From positions 1 to 64,000 of the forward strand of contig JAHZKX010000023.1 of the NCBI GenBank assembly GCA_022600195.1: a stretch of DNA of 64,000 bases, in the 5' to 3' direction. Positions 10,526-21,306 of the stretch are shown here, piece after piece. A program made the position numbers and the translations under genes. The notes beneath the pieces are model-generated. The model was not told where the DNA came from. It did not search any database and saw only the letters and a program-made list of their open reading frames with translations. Each line of letters opens with the position of its first letter. The stretch's first letter is position 1. The stretch comes from Planctomycetota bacterium. Lineage in GTDB: Bacteria > Planctomycetota > Planctomycetia > Planctomycetales > Planctomycetaceae.

Positions 10526-11092
10526 TCAGTTCCACTCAGGGTGAGCCGTCTCTTGTGGCAAAAAACGTCTTTCGGCCATAGACCTCTCCAGCAGAACATT
10601 CCAAATATCATAGGGATCAATTTTAAAGATGTCTTCCGTTGTCGCACTTGTAGAAAGCCAGTCCATTCGAGAAACTTCAGATTCCAGTTGCAGAGGCGCC
10701 CAGCCCGCACATCCAAAAAAGATCCGAAAATCCAAATCTGGATCGCCTTCCGAAATCCTCCAGATTACCTGCTCAAATACTTCCGGACTGCTGCCCATAA
10801 ATAAATTGGGAACGATAGGCTCCTCTCTCTTTTCCAGGTCGGATGCATTATGCAGAGCAAACATGCCATTCGGCTCGACAGGCCCTCCTGTAAACACCAT
10901 GTCTTCCAGCTTGGGGAGATCAAAATATTTCGAAAGCGCATTCGTTATTGAGAGAGAAGAGGGGCGGTTGACTATTAATCCGGTGGCACCTTGCTGATTG
11001 TGTTCCACAATCAGCACAACGGACCGATAAAAATTGAGATCATTTAATTTTCGGGAGGCAATTAAAAATTGTCCCTTTAAAGATTTCAGCAT
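10526..11092 (-). CDS. YqgE/AlgH family protein (DUF179)
   Basis: MLKSLKGQFLIASRKLNDLNFYRSVVLIVEHNQQGATGLIVNRPSS, FTGGPVE, FFGCAGWAPLQLESEV. Confidence 0.93.
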   Translation of the reverse strand: MLKSLKGQFLIASRKLNDLNFYRSVVLIVEHNQQGATGLIVNRPSSLSITNALSKYFDLPKLEDMVFTGGPVEPNGMFALHNASDLEKREEPIVPNLFMGSSPEVFEQVIWRISEGDPDLDFRIFFGCAGWAPLQLESEVSRMDWLSTSATTEDIFKIDPYDIWNVLLERSMAERRFLPQETAHPEWN

Positions 11093-11373
11093 AAATCGCT
11101 TTTACTCTCTTTTCATTCCAGGAAATCAAACTCAAATTAAGTTCTATGATGACATGAACTGCACAAAACTTATTATATCTGGTGAAAACACGAAAATACA
11201 GAGTTAGAATCGACTGTTAGAATCACTCTTCTCTTATCCCCTAATTTTGGGGAAGATAGGGGACGGGACTCTTGGGTTCCCGTGACATTCTGTGGATGAT
11301 AAATTTTTGAAAAATACTATTTCATATTGAACGCATGTAGGCTATTCTAACAATTACAGATCGTTGCCGCATT

Positions 11374-13524
11374 ATGGGAAACGCTATGCTCCCTGACATT
11401 TTTTCGCATGGTTTGATCACAATGAAGAGAACAATAACACAATTTGCCATTTTGTGTCTGATTTTCGGCTCAGCTTTTTTCACTCTACCTCTGCTTGCAG
11501 AAGAAAGCTATGAGCGTTTCACAGTGCGCACCTGGACGTATCGTGATGGCACGCAGGCGACCGGAAAAATGATCACCGTAACGGGTCCTACCGCCACACT
11601 CAAGCTGGAAGGAAAAGGCAACGTTCGTGTTCCACTTGAGAAATTGAGTGTGAAAGATCTGAATTGGATTTATGAATATCACAAGCGAAAGAATAAGCTG
11701 AGTTTCCTGCCGCCAAAGTATCGTAAGCCACAGAAAGACTTCTCGGAATCAAAGACAGAGCCCGCGAAAGCGAAACCGACGAAAGCGGAACCAGAAAATA
11801 ATCCACCCGAAAAAAAGATGACGGTTGCAGAACCCAAGATAAAAGAATCTTATCAGCCGTTTACCGTTCGTGAATGGATTCTCAAGGATGGCACAAAGTA
11901 CGATGCCAAGTTTCTGAGCATTAACAATGTTCTAAAGAAAGTGATACTGAAAAGAGAGCCCGGACAGATTCAGCAGGTTCCCCTCGATCAATTTAGTGAG
12001 AAAGACTTGAACTGGTTAGCGGAATATCATCGCAGAAATAAGATGCTCGCTCTCCTGCCTGCAGAGTATCGAGATCGTGTGGCAAAAGACCAGCCTGCTG
12101 TAGAGACACCCGGTAAACCCTCTCCCGATATGAAAACTCCAAGCCTTCCCGGAGGAATTGCAGAGCGTCAGGCAGAACTGAAAGCAAAATCAAAAGCGAT
12201 GTCCGCAGATGCCAAGGCAAAGGCTGCAGCAGAAGATGATTCAGATGTGATCAAAGCGAATACGGAAATCGACCCGGTTCTTGTTGCCGCTTTAAGAGAT
12301 TACCGGGTCTGGTCAGATAAAAAAGGACAGAAGTCAGAAGCGATCTTTACGGGGATCCAAGGCCGCGAAGTCATGTTTGCAACGCGGACTGCAGGTTTCG
12401 TACGCGTGCCGATTGGCACGTTGATCGAGGAAGACCTGCAACTGCTTCGGGATGCTTTGAAGATGCACGGACGGTTGGCCGAAATCCCGCTCGTCTATCG
12501 CGAACCCCTCGACCCGAAACTTCCTCCCCGTAAACTCAAACTGTTAATCAAGGTGAATAATCACCGCAAGTGGACCGACCTCTCCGGTAATTCAGTCGGC
12601 GCATCTTATGTGAAAATGGAAGACGGCAAGGTGACTCTTTTGATCACCAAAATCGGCGCGACACAGGAGTTTCCTTATCTGAACTTCACAGCAGAAGACT
12701 AGGAATATGTCCAGGAACGGCTGAAAAAAGAAATTCCCGGCAACTTCTTTCCTGCCGGAGCAGAGGTCACGCTCACTCCGGAAGAAAGAGAGAAGGAGTT
12801 TCAGGTCTGGACAGACCGTAGTCAGCGCCAGATCAAAGGGAAATTTGTCCGGTTAGCTTATGGAAAATCCGTTGCCGTGATTAATACCGGTACGAAAGAA
12901 GAACTATTCATCACGGAATTTTTTAGTGACCGGGATTTAAGCCAATTGAAACCGCAAAAGAAGAAACAGACCAACGAATTGGCCATGAATAACAACAATA
13001 ATTCCAATGTGGGAGGTCTACCCGGTGGAATGAATAGAGGTATAGCCGGCAGAGGACCTTTCTCCAATACCAATCCCAATAATCGCGAACCAGGGATGAC
13101 CCCGAGTTCTAATATGCAAGCATTTCCCGGCATGCAACAGCAACGCTGGGAGATGACGTGTCCTCTATGCAAGAAAAAACACAAAAGCGACTTTGCCATT
13201 TTTCAGAATTGCCCTCATTGCGGCCTGAAAAGTACGGACTCCCTCTATACTTGCAGGAACTGTAACCGAACTTTCAAGTCTGATTTTCAAGGTCTGGAAG
13301 CACCATGCCCTCACTGCAATAAAAACAGACCAAACAATCAGGTTGCTTCCGGGAATACATCTCCCTATGCGTCTGGTGGTTCTGGGAATAATACCAATGG
13401 ATCCGGTTCATCAGTACGTTCCGGCACTTCTGCTTATCGTTCAGGGAGAGCCATCGGCAAAATTTGTGCTTGGGTTTTAATGTTTATTGGATTCATTTTC
13501 GGCGTGAGTAAGATACGAGGTTAA
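11374..13524 (+). pseudogene. SHD1 (SLA1 homology domain 1)-repeat secreted protein with C-terminal zinc-ribbon-like cysteine pairs and TM helix, split by an in-frame TAG at 12700-12702
   Basis: ORFs 11374-12702 and 12877-13524 are in the same frame (offset 1503 nt). Translation between them continues the family: ...YLNFTAED*EYVQERLKKEIPGNFFPAGAEVTLTPEEREKEFQVWTDRSQRQIKGKFVRLAYGKSVAVINTG... Likely start is ATG 11422 (MKRTITQFAILCLIFG signal peptide). Confidence 0.8.
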
Positions 13525-13606
13525 TTCGCAGGCGAATCATTGCTCAATCTTATTGCGTTGTGTTGCGCAAAATCTCCCTTTGATCATTTGCCCGCAGAAC
13601 TCAACT

Positions 13607-15424
13607 TTAAGGCTCTTGGTTCAGCACCGGCAGTACTTTCGAAGTCTGCATCTGTTGCGCTTCTTCGGGAGCCACATAATCGCTGTGGCAGGATGCTTTA
13701 TCCTGCTCGCCGGTCATTTCCTGCTTGACCTTCGAAGCCAGTTTGTGGATTTGATCCGGGCTGAGTACGCCTCGCTTCTCCAGAATTTCCTGTTGTTCTG
13801 CCGTGAGTGGTAACGTTTTTTTGGCTTTGTCCCAGGCGTAATCTTCTGATTTACCCGACATGAATTCCTGAATCTCTTTCGAGATACGCACACTGCACCA
13901 GTCATGTCCACACATGGCACAAAAGTCGGTATCGACGTCCAGATCTTCGTCATGCAATGCACGCGCGGTATCGGGATCGAAACTTAACTCGAAGTGTTTT
14001 TCCCAGTTGAGTGCAGCGCGGGCTTCGGTTAAATCATCATCTCGATCACGGGTTCCTGGAATGCCAAGCGCCACATCTGCTGCGTGGGCGGCAATCTTGT
14101 AAGCAATACAGCCTTGTTTCACGTCATCTTTTTTGGGCAAGCCCAGGTGCTCTTTTGGAGTCACATAGCAGAGCATGCTGGCACCATGATAACCGGCTGC
14201 GGTTGCGCCGATACAGCTTGTGATATGGTCGTAGCCGGGGAAAATATCAGTCACAAGTGGTCCCAGGACATAGAAGGGGGCACCGTGGCACAGGGTTCGC
14301 TGGAGTTTCATATTGAATTCGATCTGGTCGAACGAAATATGCCCCGGACCTTCAACCATGACCTGTACTCCTTTTTTCCAGGCACGTTCGGTCAATTCAC
14401 CCAGCACACACAATTCTGCCAGTTGGGCACGGTCAGTTCCATCAGCCAACCCACCGGGACGCAAGCCATCACCGATCGAAAAACTAACGTCGTATTCCCG
14501 CATAATGTCGCAGATGTCATCCCAGAGTTCATACATTGGATTTTGACGCTGGTTATGCAGCATCCATTTTGCCAGCAGCGAACCGCCGCGACTAACGATT
14601 CCAATTAATCGTTTTGCCACTAATGATAAATGCTCATGCAAGACACCCGCATGAATGGTAAAATAGTCCACGCCCTGTTTTGCCTGATGATCCAGCATCT
14701 GCAAAATGCTGGCATGATCCAGGTCTTCCAGTCGACGGGCAATGATCATTGAATAGATGGGTACCGTACCGATGGGAACTGTGCTGTTTTGAATAATCGC
14801 CTGCCGACAGCCATCAATGTCTCCGCCTGTGGAAAGGTCCATGACCGTATCGGCGCCCCAGCGTTGGGCCCAGGTTAGTTTTTCAATTTCTTCATCCGTT
14901 CCTGAAGAGACCGGCGAAGCCCCCATGTTGGCGTTGACTTTTGTTTTCGAAGCGCGACCAATTGCCATCGGGTCCAGCTTGTAACCGAGGTGGACTTTGT
15001 TAGCAGGAATAATCATACGACCAGCTGCGACTTCGTCTCGGATCTGTTCAGCGGTCAGATGGAGTTCCCGCTCTGCGACACGTTCCATTTCCGGAGTGAC
15101 TGTTCCACAGCGTGCAAATTCCAATTGTGTGACGGGCAGGAAATCAGCCGGTGGTATCCAGGCGTCTGCCGTTTCGTAATTTTCTTCAAAGCCGGCTTTT
15201 TGTTCCCAGGCTTCCGGCATGAAATCCCAGGCAGTTTTGTCGGAAACTTCAGGCATGCCCGGAGTATTGGGAGAAGAATACGTCAAAGCACCTTTGACTC
15301 CGGGAGCAATCTGAGCAGGATTTGCAAAACTCCCCGGATTCGTCTGCTGAGGACGAGTTGAGGGATTTCCACCGATGGGTGGCAGCGAGTACATAAAGTC
15401 ATATGAAGAGGAGGGGTCAGTCAT
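13607..15424 (-). CDS. thiC: Phosphomethylpyrimidine synthase ThiC
   Basis: [57 protein letters not shown]-terminal FeS motif CAMCGHDWC. Confidence 0.97.
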   Translation of the reverse strand: MTDPSSSYDFMYSLPPIGGNPSTRPQQTNPGSFANPAQIAPGVKGALTYSSPNTPGMPEVSDKTAWDFMPEAWEQKAGFEENYETADAWIPPADFLPVTQLEFARCGTVTPEMERVAERELHLTAEQIRDEVAAGRMIIPANKVHLGYKLDPMAIGRASKTKVNANMGASPVSSGTDEEIEKLTWAQRWGADTVMDLSTGGDIDGCRQAIIQNSTVPIGTVPIYSMIIARRLEDLDHASILQMLDHQAKQGVDYFTIHAGVLHEHLSLVAKRLIGIVSRGGSLLAKWMLHNQRQNPMYELWDDICDIMREYDVSFSIGDGLRPGGLADGTDRAQLAELCVLGELTERAWKKGVQVMVEGPGHISFDQIEFNMKLQRTLCHGAPFYVLGPLVTDIFPGYDHITSCIGATAAGYHGASMLCYVTPKEHLGLPKKDDVKQGCIAYKIAAHAADVALGIPGTRDRDDDLTEARAALNWEKHFELSFDPDTARALHDEDLDVDTDFCAMCGHDWCSVRISKEIQEFMSGKSEDYAWDKAKKTLPLTAEQQEILEKRGVLSPDQIHKLASKVKQEMTGEQDKASCHSDYVAPEEAQQMQTSKVLPVLNQEP

Positions 15425-15749
15425 TCGAAAAGCATCCTTACTATAACTATCTGATGCGGTGGATCATTAATATTCGTCTAACGCGTCGTTGGAGAATCCC
15501 AACGCAGGAGATCTTGTCCATACTATTGTAGAAGTACGACCTCCGATGGGAAATTTTCGTATATTGTTGTCTATATAGTAGTGACCTTGTTGCTTTTTTC
15601 AAACTGACTAGATGCATTCTCTTTGTGGTTTCCCATTGAATCACGATTGGTTATGATCTGCACACCTTAGAAATTGTTAATCTGAACATTCTCTAACACT
15701 CAAAAAGATCGAAATTACAAGATTTGAATTCATCTGCTTAAGGTAAGAT

Positions 15750-16736
15750 ATGCAATATGATGTATATGGCGTTGGAAACGCTCTGGTCGATATTCAGGCT
15801 CAAGTCTCTGATGCCACTCTGGAAAAACTGGGATATGCCAAAGGCATTATGACTCTGGTTGATGAGGAAGCCCAGCAAAAAGTGCTGGGAGAACTCGACG
15901 GTGCCCCGATCTCCCAATCGGCAGGCGGTTCTGCCGCCAATACCATATTGGGAGTCGCTGATTTTGGGGGAAAAGCAGCGTATGCGGGCAAAGTTGCCAA
16001 CGATATGTTAGGTGAATTTGACCTGGCTGACATGCGAAAGCTGGGTGTGACGATCGATGTTCCCCCTTCCTCAAATGGGCAGACAGGGACCTGCGTGGTC
16101 CTGATTACGGATGACGCACAGCGGACCATGCTGACGAATCTTGGTGTATCGGCGACATTAAGTCCGGATGACTTAAGTGAAGAACATATCAAACAATCAA
16201 AATGTGTCTATGTCGAAGGTTATCTGTTTACCGGGGAAACACAGAAAAAGGCCGCCTACCATGCGATCGAATTGGCTAAAAAACACAATGTGAAAGTGGC
16301 ATTTACTGTCTCCGACCCGTTTCTGATCAATTTGTTTCGCGATGAATTTCAGCAATTGATCGAAGGCCCCGTCGATCTGCTGTTCTGCAACCTGGAAGAG
16401 GCCCGCAGCCTGACCGGAAAACACGACGCAGTAGAATGTGCCAATATCATTCACAAACATGTTCCGAATCTGGCTCTGACTTTGGGGCCCGATGGTTCAA
16501 TTCTGATGCATGAAGGACGCGTGATTCCCATTGAAGGTGTTGAGACGGATGCCATCGATACGACAGGTGCAGGAGACATGTACGCTGCCGGGATTCTTTA
16601 TGGAATTACCAACGACTTGACCTGGCATCAGGCTGGCCACCTGGCATCCCATGCGGCTGCCCGGATTGTTTCTCAATTGGGTGCGCGACTGAAAGACCCC
16701 TTCACTGCAGATGACATACAGGAACTGCTCAGTTGA
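15750..16736 (+). CDS. PfkB-family carbohydrate kinase, adenosine kinase-like
   Basis: [54 protein letters not shown]. Confidence 0.9.
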   Translation: MQYDVYGVGNALVDIQAQVSDATLEKLGYAKGIMTLVDEEAQQKVLGELDGAPISQSAGGSAANTILGVADFGGKAAYAGKVANDMLGEFDLADMRKLGVTIDVPPSSNGQTGTCVVLITDDAQRTMLTNLGVSATLSPDDLSEEHIKQSKCVYVEGYLFTGETQKKAAYHAIELAKKHNVKVAFTVSDPFLINLFRDEFQQLIEGPVDLLFCNLEEARSLTGKHDAVECANIIHKHVPNLALTLGPDGSILMHEGRVIPIEGVETDAIDTTGAGDMYAAGILYGITNDLTWHQAGHLASHAAARIVSQLGARLKDPFTADDIQELLS

Positions 16737-16737
16737 T

Positions 16738-18387
16738 ATGAAACACAGCAAGTACCCTCTCTTCGTGCGACGCGATCTGGACGGTTTTTTCGCGTTAATG
16801 ATCGATAACCTCGTTCAGCTTCTGTTAATCGTTGCCTTGTGTGGCCTGTGTGGGATCTCTGCTGATTCAGAATTATTACTGCGATACATTCTTCCGGGAG
16901 CCGCCCTCAGTATTCTGTTTGGGAATCTCTTTTACTCCTGGCAGGCACATCAACTGGCGAAAAGAGAAAATCGGAGCGATGTTTGTGCGCTGCCTTATGG
17001 CATCAATACACCCTCGCTGCTGGTTTACATTTTTTTCGTGATGATTCCCGTCTATCAACGAACCAATAGTGCCGAAGCGGCCTGGCAAATGGGATTGCTT
17101 GCCTGTTTCGGTAGCGGTGTGATTGAATTTCTCGGCGCGTTTGTCGCAGATCGAGTTCGCAAACTGACTCCCCGTGCCGCGCTGCTCTCAACGCTTGCCG
17201 GCATCGCCATTGGGTTCATTTCCATGACGTTTGCTTTAAAGATCTATCAGCGACCACTGATTGCGATGCTGCCTGCAGCCGTGGTATTACTGACTTTGTT
17301 TTCTCGAACCAAACTTCCTTTTCGCATGCCGGGTGGATTGCTGGCCATCATAGTGGGAACCATCTGTGCGTGGCTCCTGCCCGAATTGATTCCGCAATTG
17401 ATGCAGGGCTCTGCCATGAATACAGATGCCATTAAAACAGCCTGGGATCAGGCAGGCTGGTATCCGCCTCAATTCGCGGGTTCTGCGCTGTGGGAATTGC
17501 TCAAAGACCCCGGTGAATGGGTGGGCTATATGTCCGTCATATTTCCGATGGGCTTGTTCAACGTCATCGGCAGTATGCAGAACATTGAATCCGCGGAAGC
17601 AGCTGGAGACAGTTACCCAGCAAAACCGGCCATGCTTGCGAATGGCGTGGGAACGATTGTCGCATCGCTGCTCGGCAGTTGTTTCCCCACAACGATTTAT
17701 ATTGGACATCCCGGTTGGAAAGAAATGGGATCACGGGCCGGCTATTCGATAATGAATGGAGTCTTTATTCTTTTGATCTGTTTAACGGGAACGACAGGAG
17801 TCATCAGCAAGATCATCCCGCTCGAAGCCGGAATCGCCATTGTACTCTGGATCGGCATGGTCATCACAGCTCAGGCGTTCCAGGCATCTCCCAATCGTCA
17901 TGCCCCCGCGGTTGCGCTGGGATTGTTTCCTGCAATTGCTGCCTGGGGGGCCACTATCATGCAGGGCACTTTGCTCGCCGGTGGTGGTAAATCATTGCAG
18001 GAGATTCTGTCAACGAATCTGTTTACGGAAGTCAATGGATTTCTGGTGCACGGTCTGGTGGTGATGGAACGGGGTTTCATTTTTACCTGCATGATCCTGG
18101 CTGCAATCTGTGCCTGCCTGATTGATGGCAAATACCGTTCTGCCGCGATCTGGTCTGTGATTGCATCGCTGTTTGCGTTTGTCGGGTTGACCAATGCGTA
18201 CGAAATCATCGGCAACGACATTCATTTTCGTCTGGCATTCACTGCAGATAATGTTGATGGCTTTACCTTCCATGCGACAGGTATTGGTATAGGCTATCTG
18301 CTGTTCGCTGCCACCTTTCTGATTCTTGGTGGCTTCAAAGACGAACCGGCTTCCCCCGAAACTGAAGAAGCCGGTCCTCAACTGTAA
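16738..18387 (+). CDS. NCS2-type (xanthine/uracil-like) permease
   Basis: Multi-TM protein; PYGINTPS and the [16 protein letters not shown] region; start ATG 16738 lies just after the kinase stop. Confidence 0.75.
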   Translation: MKHSKYPLFVRRDLDGFFALMIDNLVQLLLIVALCGLCGISADSELLLRYILPGAALSILFGNLFYSWQAHQLAKRENRSDVCALPYGINTPSLLVYIFFVMIPVYQRTNSAEAAWQMGLLACFGSGVIEFLGAFVADRVRKLTPRAALLSTLAGIAIGFISMTFALKIYQRPLIAMLPAAVVLLTLFSRTKLPFRMPGGLLAIIVGTICAWLLPELIPQLMQGSAMNTDAIKTAWDQAGWYPPQFAGSALWELLKDPGEWVGYMSVIFPMGLFNVIGSMQNIESAEAAGDSYPAKPAMLANGVGTIVASLLGSCFPTTIYIGHPGWKEMGSRAGYSIMNGVFILLICLTGTTGVISKIIPLEAGIAIVLWIGMVITAQAFQASPNRHAPAVALGLFPAIAAWGATIMQGTLLAGGGKSLQEILSTNLFTEVNGFLVHGLVVMERGFIFTCMILAAICACLIDGKYRSAAIWSVIASLFAFVGLTNAYEIIGNDIHFRLAFTADNVDGFTFHATGIGIGYLLFAATFLILGGFKDEPASPETEEAGPQL

Positions 18388-18578
18388 ACTGAACACACCT
18401 CATCAAATTCTCACATCAAGCATCAGGGCTCCTTGAGCCTCGCCAACCGATCAGTATCAGTTTTCTGGCTGTCTATTCATTTTTTCGGCTGTTTTCGACA
18501 CGGTTGCAATAAAAAGGGTGTCAGGCGTATATCATTTTGTTTTTAGTTTTCTTGCATTTGTACCTGTAGTTATAATTA

Positions 18579-20876
18579 ATGCTTGTTTTTAATAAAGCGG
18601 AAGAACAGCTTCGGCAAGTGATCAAGCTGGCTCCGGATCTTATAGAAGCCCGTGTCAAAATAGGCCAGCTTATCAGTCAGCAAAACGATCCGCGGGCAAT
18701 GCAAGTCTGGTTGGATCAATTACCTGAAAAAGCAAATCAGCATCCCATGATCTGGAACATTCGAGGAAACTGGTATCAACAACAGGGAGATGTGAACGCA
18801 GCCATTCGATGTTTTTGGGAGGCAATCAGACGTGATGGAACCAATTCACATGCCTGCTATCAACTCGGACAACTTTTATTGAAAAAGGGCGAAATTGAAA
18901 AAGCCAATCAATTTCTTAACCATACAAAAAAACTTCAGTCTTATGAAAGTGAAGTAAAGATTGCTTATTCCGATCAAGATTTGGAAGCAGCACAGAAAGT
19001 GGTTCAGCTTGGGAAAGAACTTGGTTTGATTTGGGAATCGTTTGGCTGGAGCAGGGCAGCAATGATGCTTGCACCACAAACACTTTGGGCGCAAAATTCG
19101 CTTAAGGAATTTGGTCCTGAATTGTCAACACTTCCGCTCAAGCGGATGATTGATTCAAAAAACCCAGCTTTTGATTTTTCGGAGTATCCTCTTCCGAATC
19201 AACTCTCAAATTCCTTGCCTGCCAAAAACCCTGCCGCACTCACACACCACTCCGCAGTCACTTTTCAGGAAGTCGCAGCGGAGGCGGGGCTGAACTTTGA
19301 ATATTTCAATAGCGCAAAGCAACCAAACTTAAAACCCAAAATGTATGAATTCACTGGAGGGGGAGTTGCCGTTCTTGATTTGAATAATGATGACTGGCCT
19401 GATCTCTATTTGACACAAGGATGTTCCTGGCCTCCCAATGAAAGTAACATGCAATATCTCGACTCGCTGTTTTTAAATCAGGGAGATGGCTCTTTTCGGA
19501 ATGTGACCAGCCACACCGGAATTCGGGAAAACCGATTTAGTCAAGGAGTCACCATAGGCGACCTGAATAATGATGGTTTTGATGATATTTATGTGGGCAA
19601 TATCTGCGAAAATCGACTCTATATCAATAATGGGGATGGAACATTTTCAGAGATAAATCAGGCTGCTGGCGACATTGCAGACTGGACAACAAGCTGTCTA
19701 ATGGCGGACTTAAATAACGATTCGTTTCCGGAAATTTATGCTGTGAATTATCTCGCAGGTCAAGATGTTTTCGACCGTGTTTGTAGATCGAATGACGGTA
19801 CATTTCGCTCCTGTATTCCGCAAAATTTTCCCGCTGCACAGGATCGTCTTTTTTTGAATCACGCAAACAGCAATTTTAAAGACATTACTTCTGACTCAGG
19901 AATTAAGATCCCGGATGGCAAAGGACTGGGAATCGTCGCCGCCAATTTCGGGGACCAGAAAAAAATGAATTTATTCATTGCCAATGACGCAATACCTAAT
20001 TTTTATTTTGTCAACCAGTCAACAAACCACAAAAGGAGCCTTCAATTTGAAGAACAGGCCCTTTTGGCAGGCCTGGCGCTCAATTCTGATGGTCGGACGG
20101 AAGCCTGTATGGGAATCGCCGTCGGTGATGGAAATGACGATGGATTATTAGACCTGTTTGTGACAAATTATTTTCGAGAGTCCAATACATTTTACAGTCA
20201 AATCAACGCAGATAATTTTCTGGATGTCACTCGTAAAAACTCACTTTATAACTCAAGTCTTTCTGTGTTGGGTTTTGGAACTCAATTTATTGACGCGAAT
20301 TTAAACGGTCACCTGGACTTGATCGCTGCGAACGGACACGTGGAAGATTTGAGTAAAACAGGTACTCCTTTTAAAATGAAAACACAATTTTTCCTTAATT
20401 CAGGCGCTGGAAAGTATCGAGAAATTCCTGGGAATGAGTTGGGGACCTTCTTTGAAGAGAAGCGACTTGGTCGTGGACTTGCTCGCCTGGACTGGAATCG
20501 AGATGGTTTACCAGAAGCAGTGATCACTCAGTTACAAGCCCCAGTCGCCTTAATACAAAACACAACTACGGATCATGGAAACCGTCTCGTGTTCCACTTA
20601 ACGGGAACCATATCCAGTCGGGATGCCATCGGGACCACGGTGCGTTTGCAAGTGAATGGTAAGACCATAATCAGACAGATGACTGCCGGAGATGGGTATA
20701 TGGCCAGCAATCAACGCATCCTTGTTTTCGGATTAGGTGATCATACGGAAGCACATAATATCTCCGTCGAATGGCCTTCAGGTAAAAAACAATTCTTCAA
20801 AAAATTGGCGGCAAATCAAGAGGTGATGCTTATCGAGGATCAGCCTGAGCCTGTCGTGCTAAGGATGTTTCCTTAA
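18579..20876 (+). CDS. TPR + FG-GAP/VCBS repeat protein with ASPIC/UnbV C-terminal domain (765 aa)
   Basis: Repeats of DLNNDDWPDLYLTQG, DLNNDGFDDIYVGN, DGNDDGLLDLFVTNY; UnbV-like C-terminus RQMTAGDGYMASNQRILVFGLGDHTEAHNISVEWPSGKKQ. No signal peptide at the called start. Confidence 0.88.
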   Translation: MLVFNKAEEQLRQVIKLAPDLIEARVKIGQLISQQNDPRAMQVWLDQLPEKANQHPMIWNIRGNWYQQQGDVNAAIRCFWEAIRRDGTNSHACYQLGQLLLKKGEIEKANQFLNHTKKLQSYESEVKIAYSDQDLEAAQKVVQLGKELGLIWESFGWSRAAMMLAPQTLWAQNSLKEFGPELSTLPLKRMIDSKNPAFDFSEYPLPNQLSNSLPAKNPAALTHHSAVTFQEVAAEAGLNFEYFNSAKQPNLKPKMYEFTGGGVAVLDLNNDDWPDLYLTQGCSWPPNESNMQYLDSLFLNQGDGSFRNVTSHTGIRENRFSQGVTIGDLNNDGFDDIYVGNICENRLYINNGDGTFSEINQAAGDIADWTTSCLMADLNNDSFPEIYAVNYLAGQDVFDRVCRSNDGTFRSCIPQNFPAAQDRLFLNHANSNFKDITSDSGIKIPDGKGLGIVAANFGDQKKMNLFIANDAIPNFYFVNQSTNHKRSLQFEEQALLAGLALNSDGRTEACMGIAVGDGNDDGLLDLFVTNYFRESNTFYSQINADNFLDVTRKNSLYNSSLSVLGFGTQFIDANLNGHLDLIAANGHVEDLSKTGTPFKMKTQFFLNSGAGKYREIPGNELGTFFEEKRLGRGLARLDWNRDGLPEAVITQLQAPVALIQNTTTDHGNRLVFHLTGTISSRDAIGTTVRLQVNGKTIIRQMTAGDGYMASNQRILVFGLGDHTEAHNISVEWPSGKKQFFKKLAANQEVMLIEDQPEPVVLRMFP

Positions 20877-21306
20877 CAAGAAAATCTGTTTGTGCTTTAG
20901 ATAGTAGATGTAGATTACGTTTCTCATGACAAACTGATGGTCCCATTTTATTGTCGCGCCACGCATCTTGATTTCCCGGCATAGCAGTTCTAATTCCGGC
21001 CAGGACTAGATAAGAAAAATGCGAGCCTTTAACCAGGTTTACTGTAGCGTCTCCAAGGGCATTTGAAACGAGAATATTAGAATGAAAGGCGCTATGCTTA
21101 AATGGGAGACTCTCTAGTCACAAGGCACGGTAATGATATAATATTTATTGCTATGGGCGCAATATATCATCTTATTAATAGATATTGCTGATGTGAAAAC
21201 CATACGATTGGAGATGTTTAGTCTTTAGGTTACGGGGTTGGACAGTTGGAGTCAGAAATAGAAATGATGTGAATTTATTGATGGTCTAGTTGACTTAGGG
21301 GGCTCA

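Noticed and set aside
13714-15361. Numerous ORFs overlapping thiC (e.g. 14084-14608 +, 14990-15361 +)
   Set aside because: Shadow ORFs on the opposite strand or other frames of a well-conserved gene.
20877-21306. AT-rich intergenic region as a possible ncRNA
   Set aside because: No strong hairpin/terminator pair or conserved RNA motif recognisable; would need RNA-seq.
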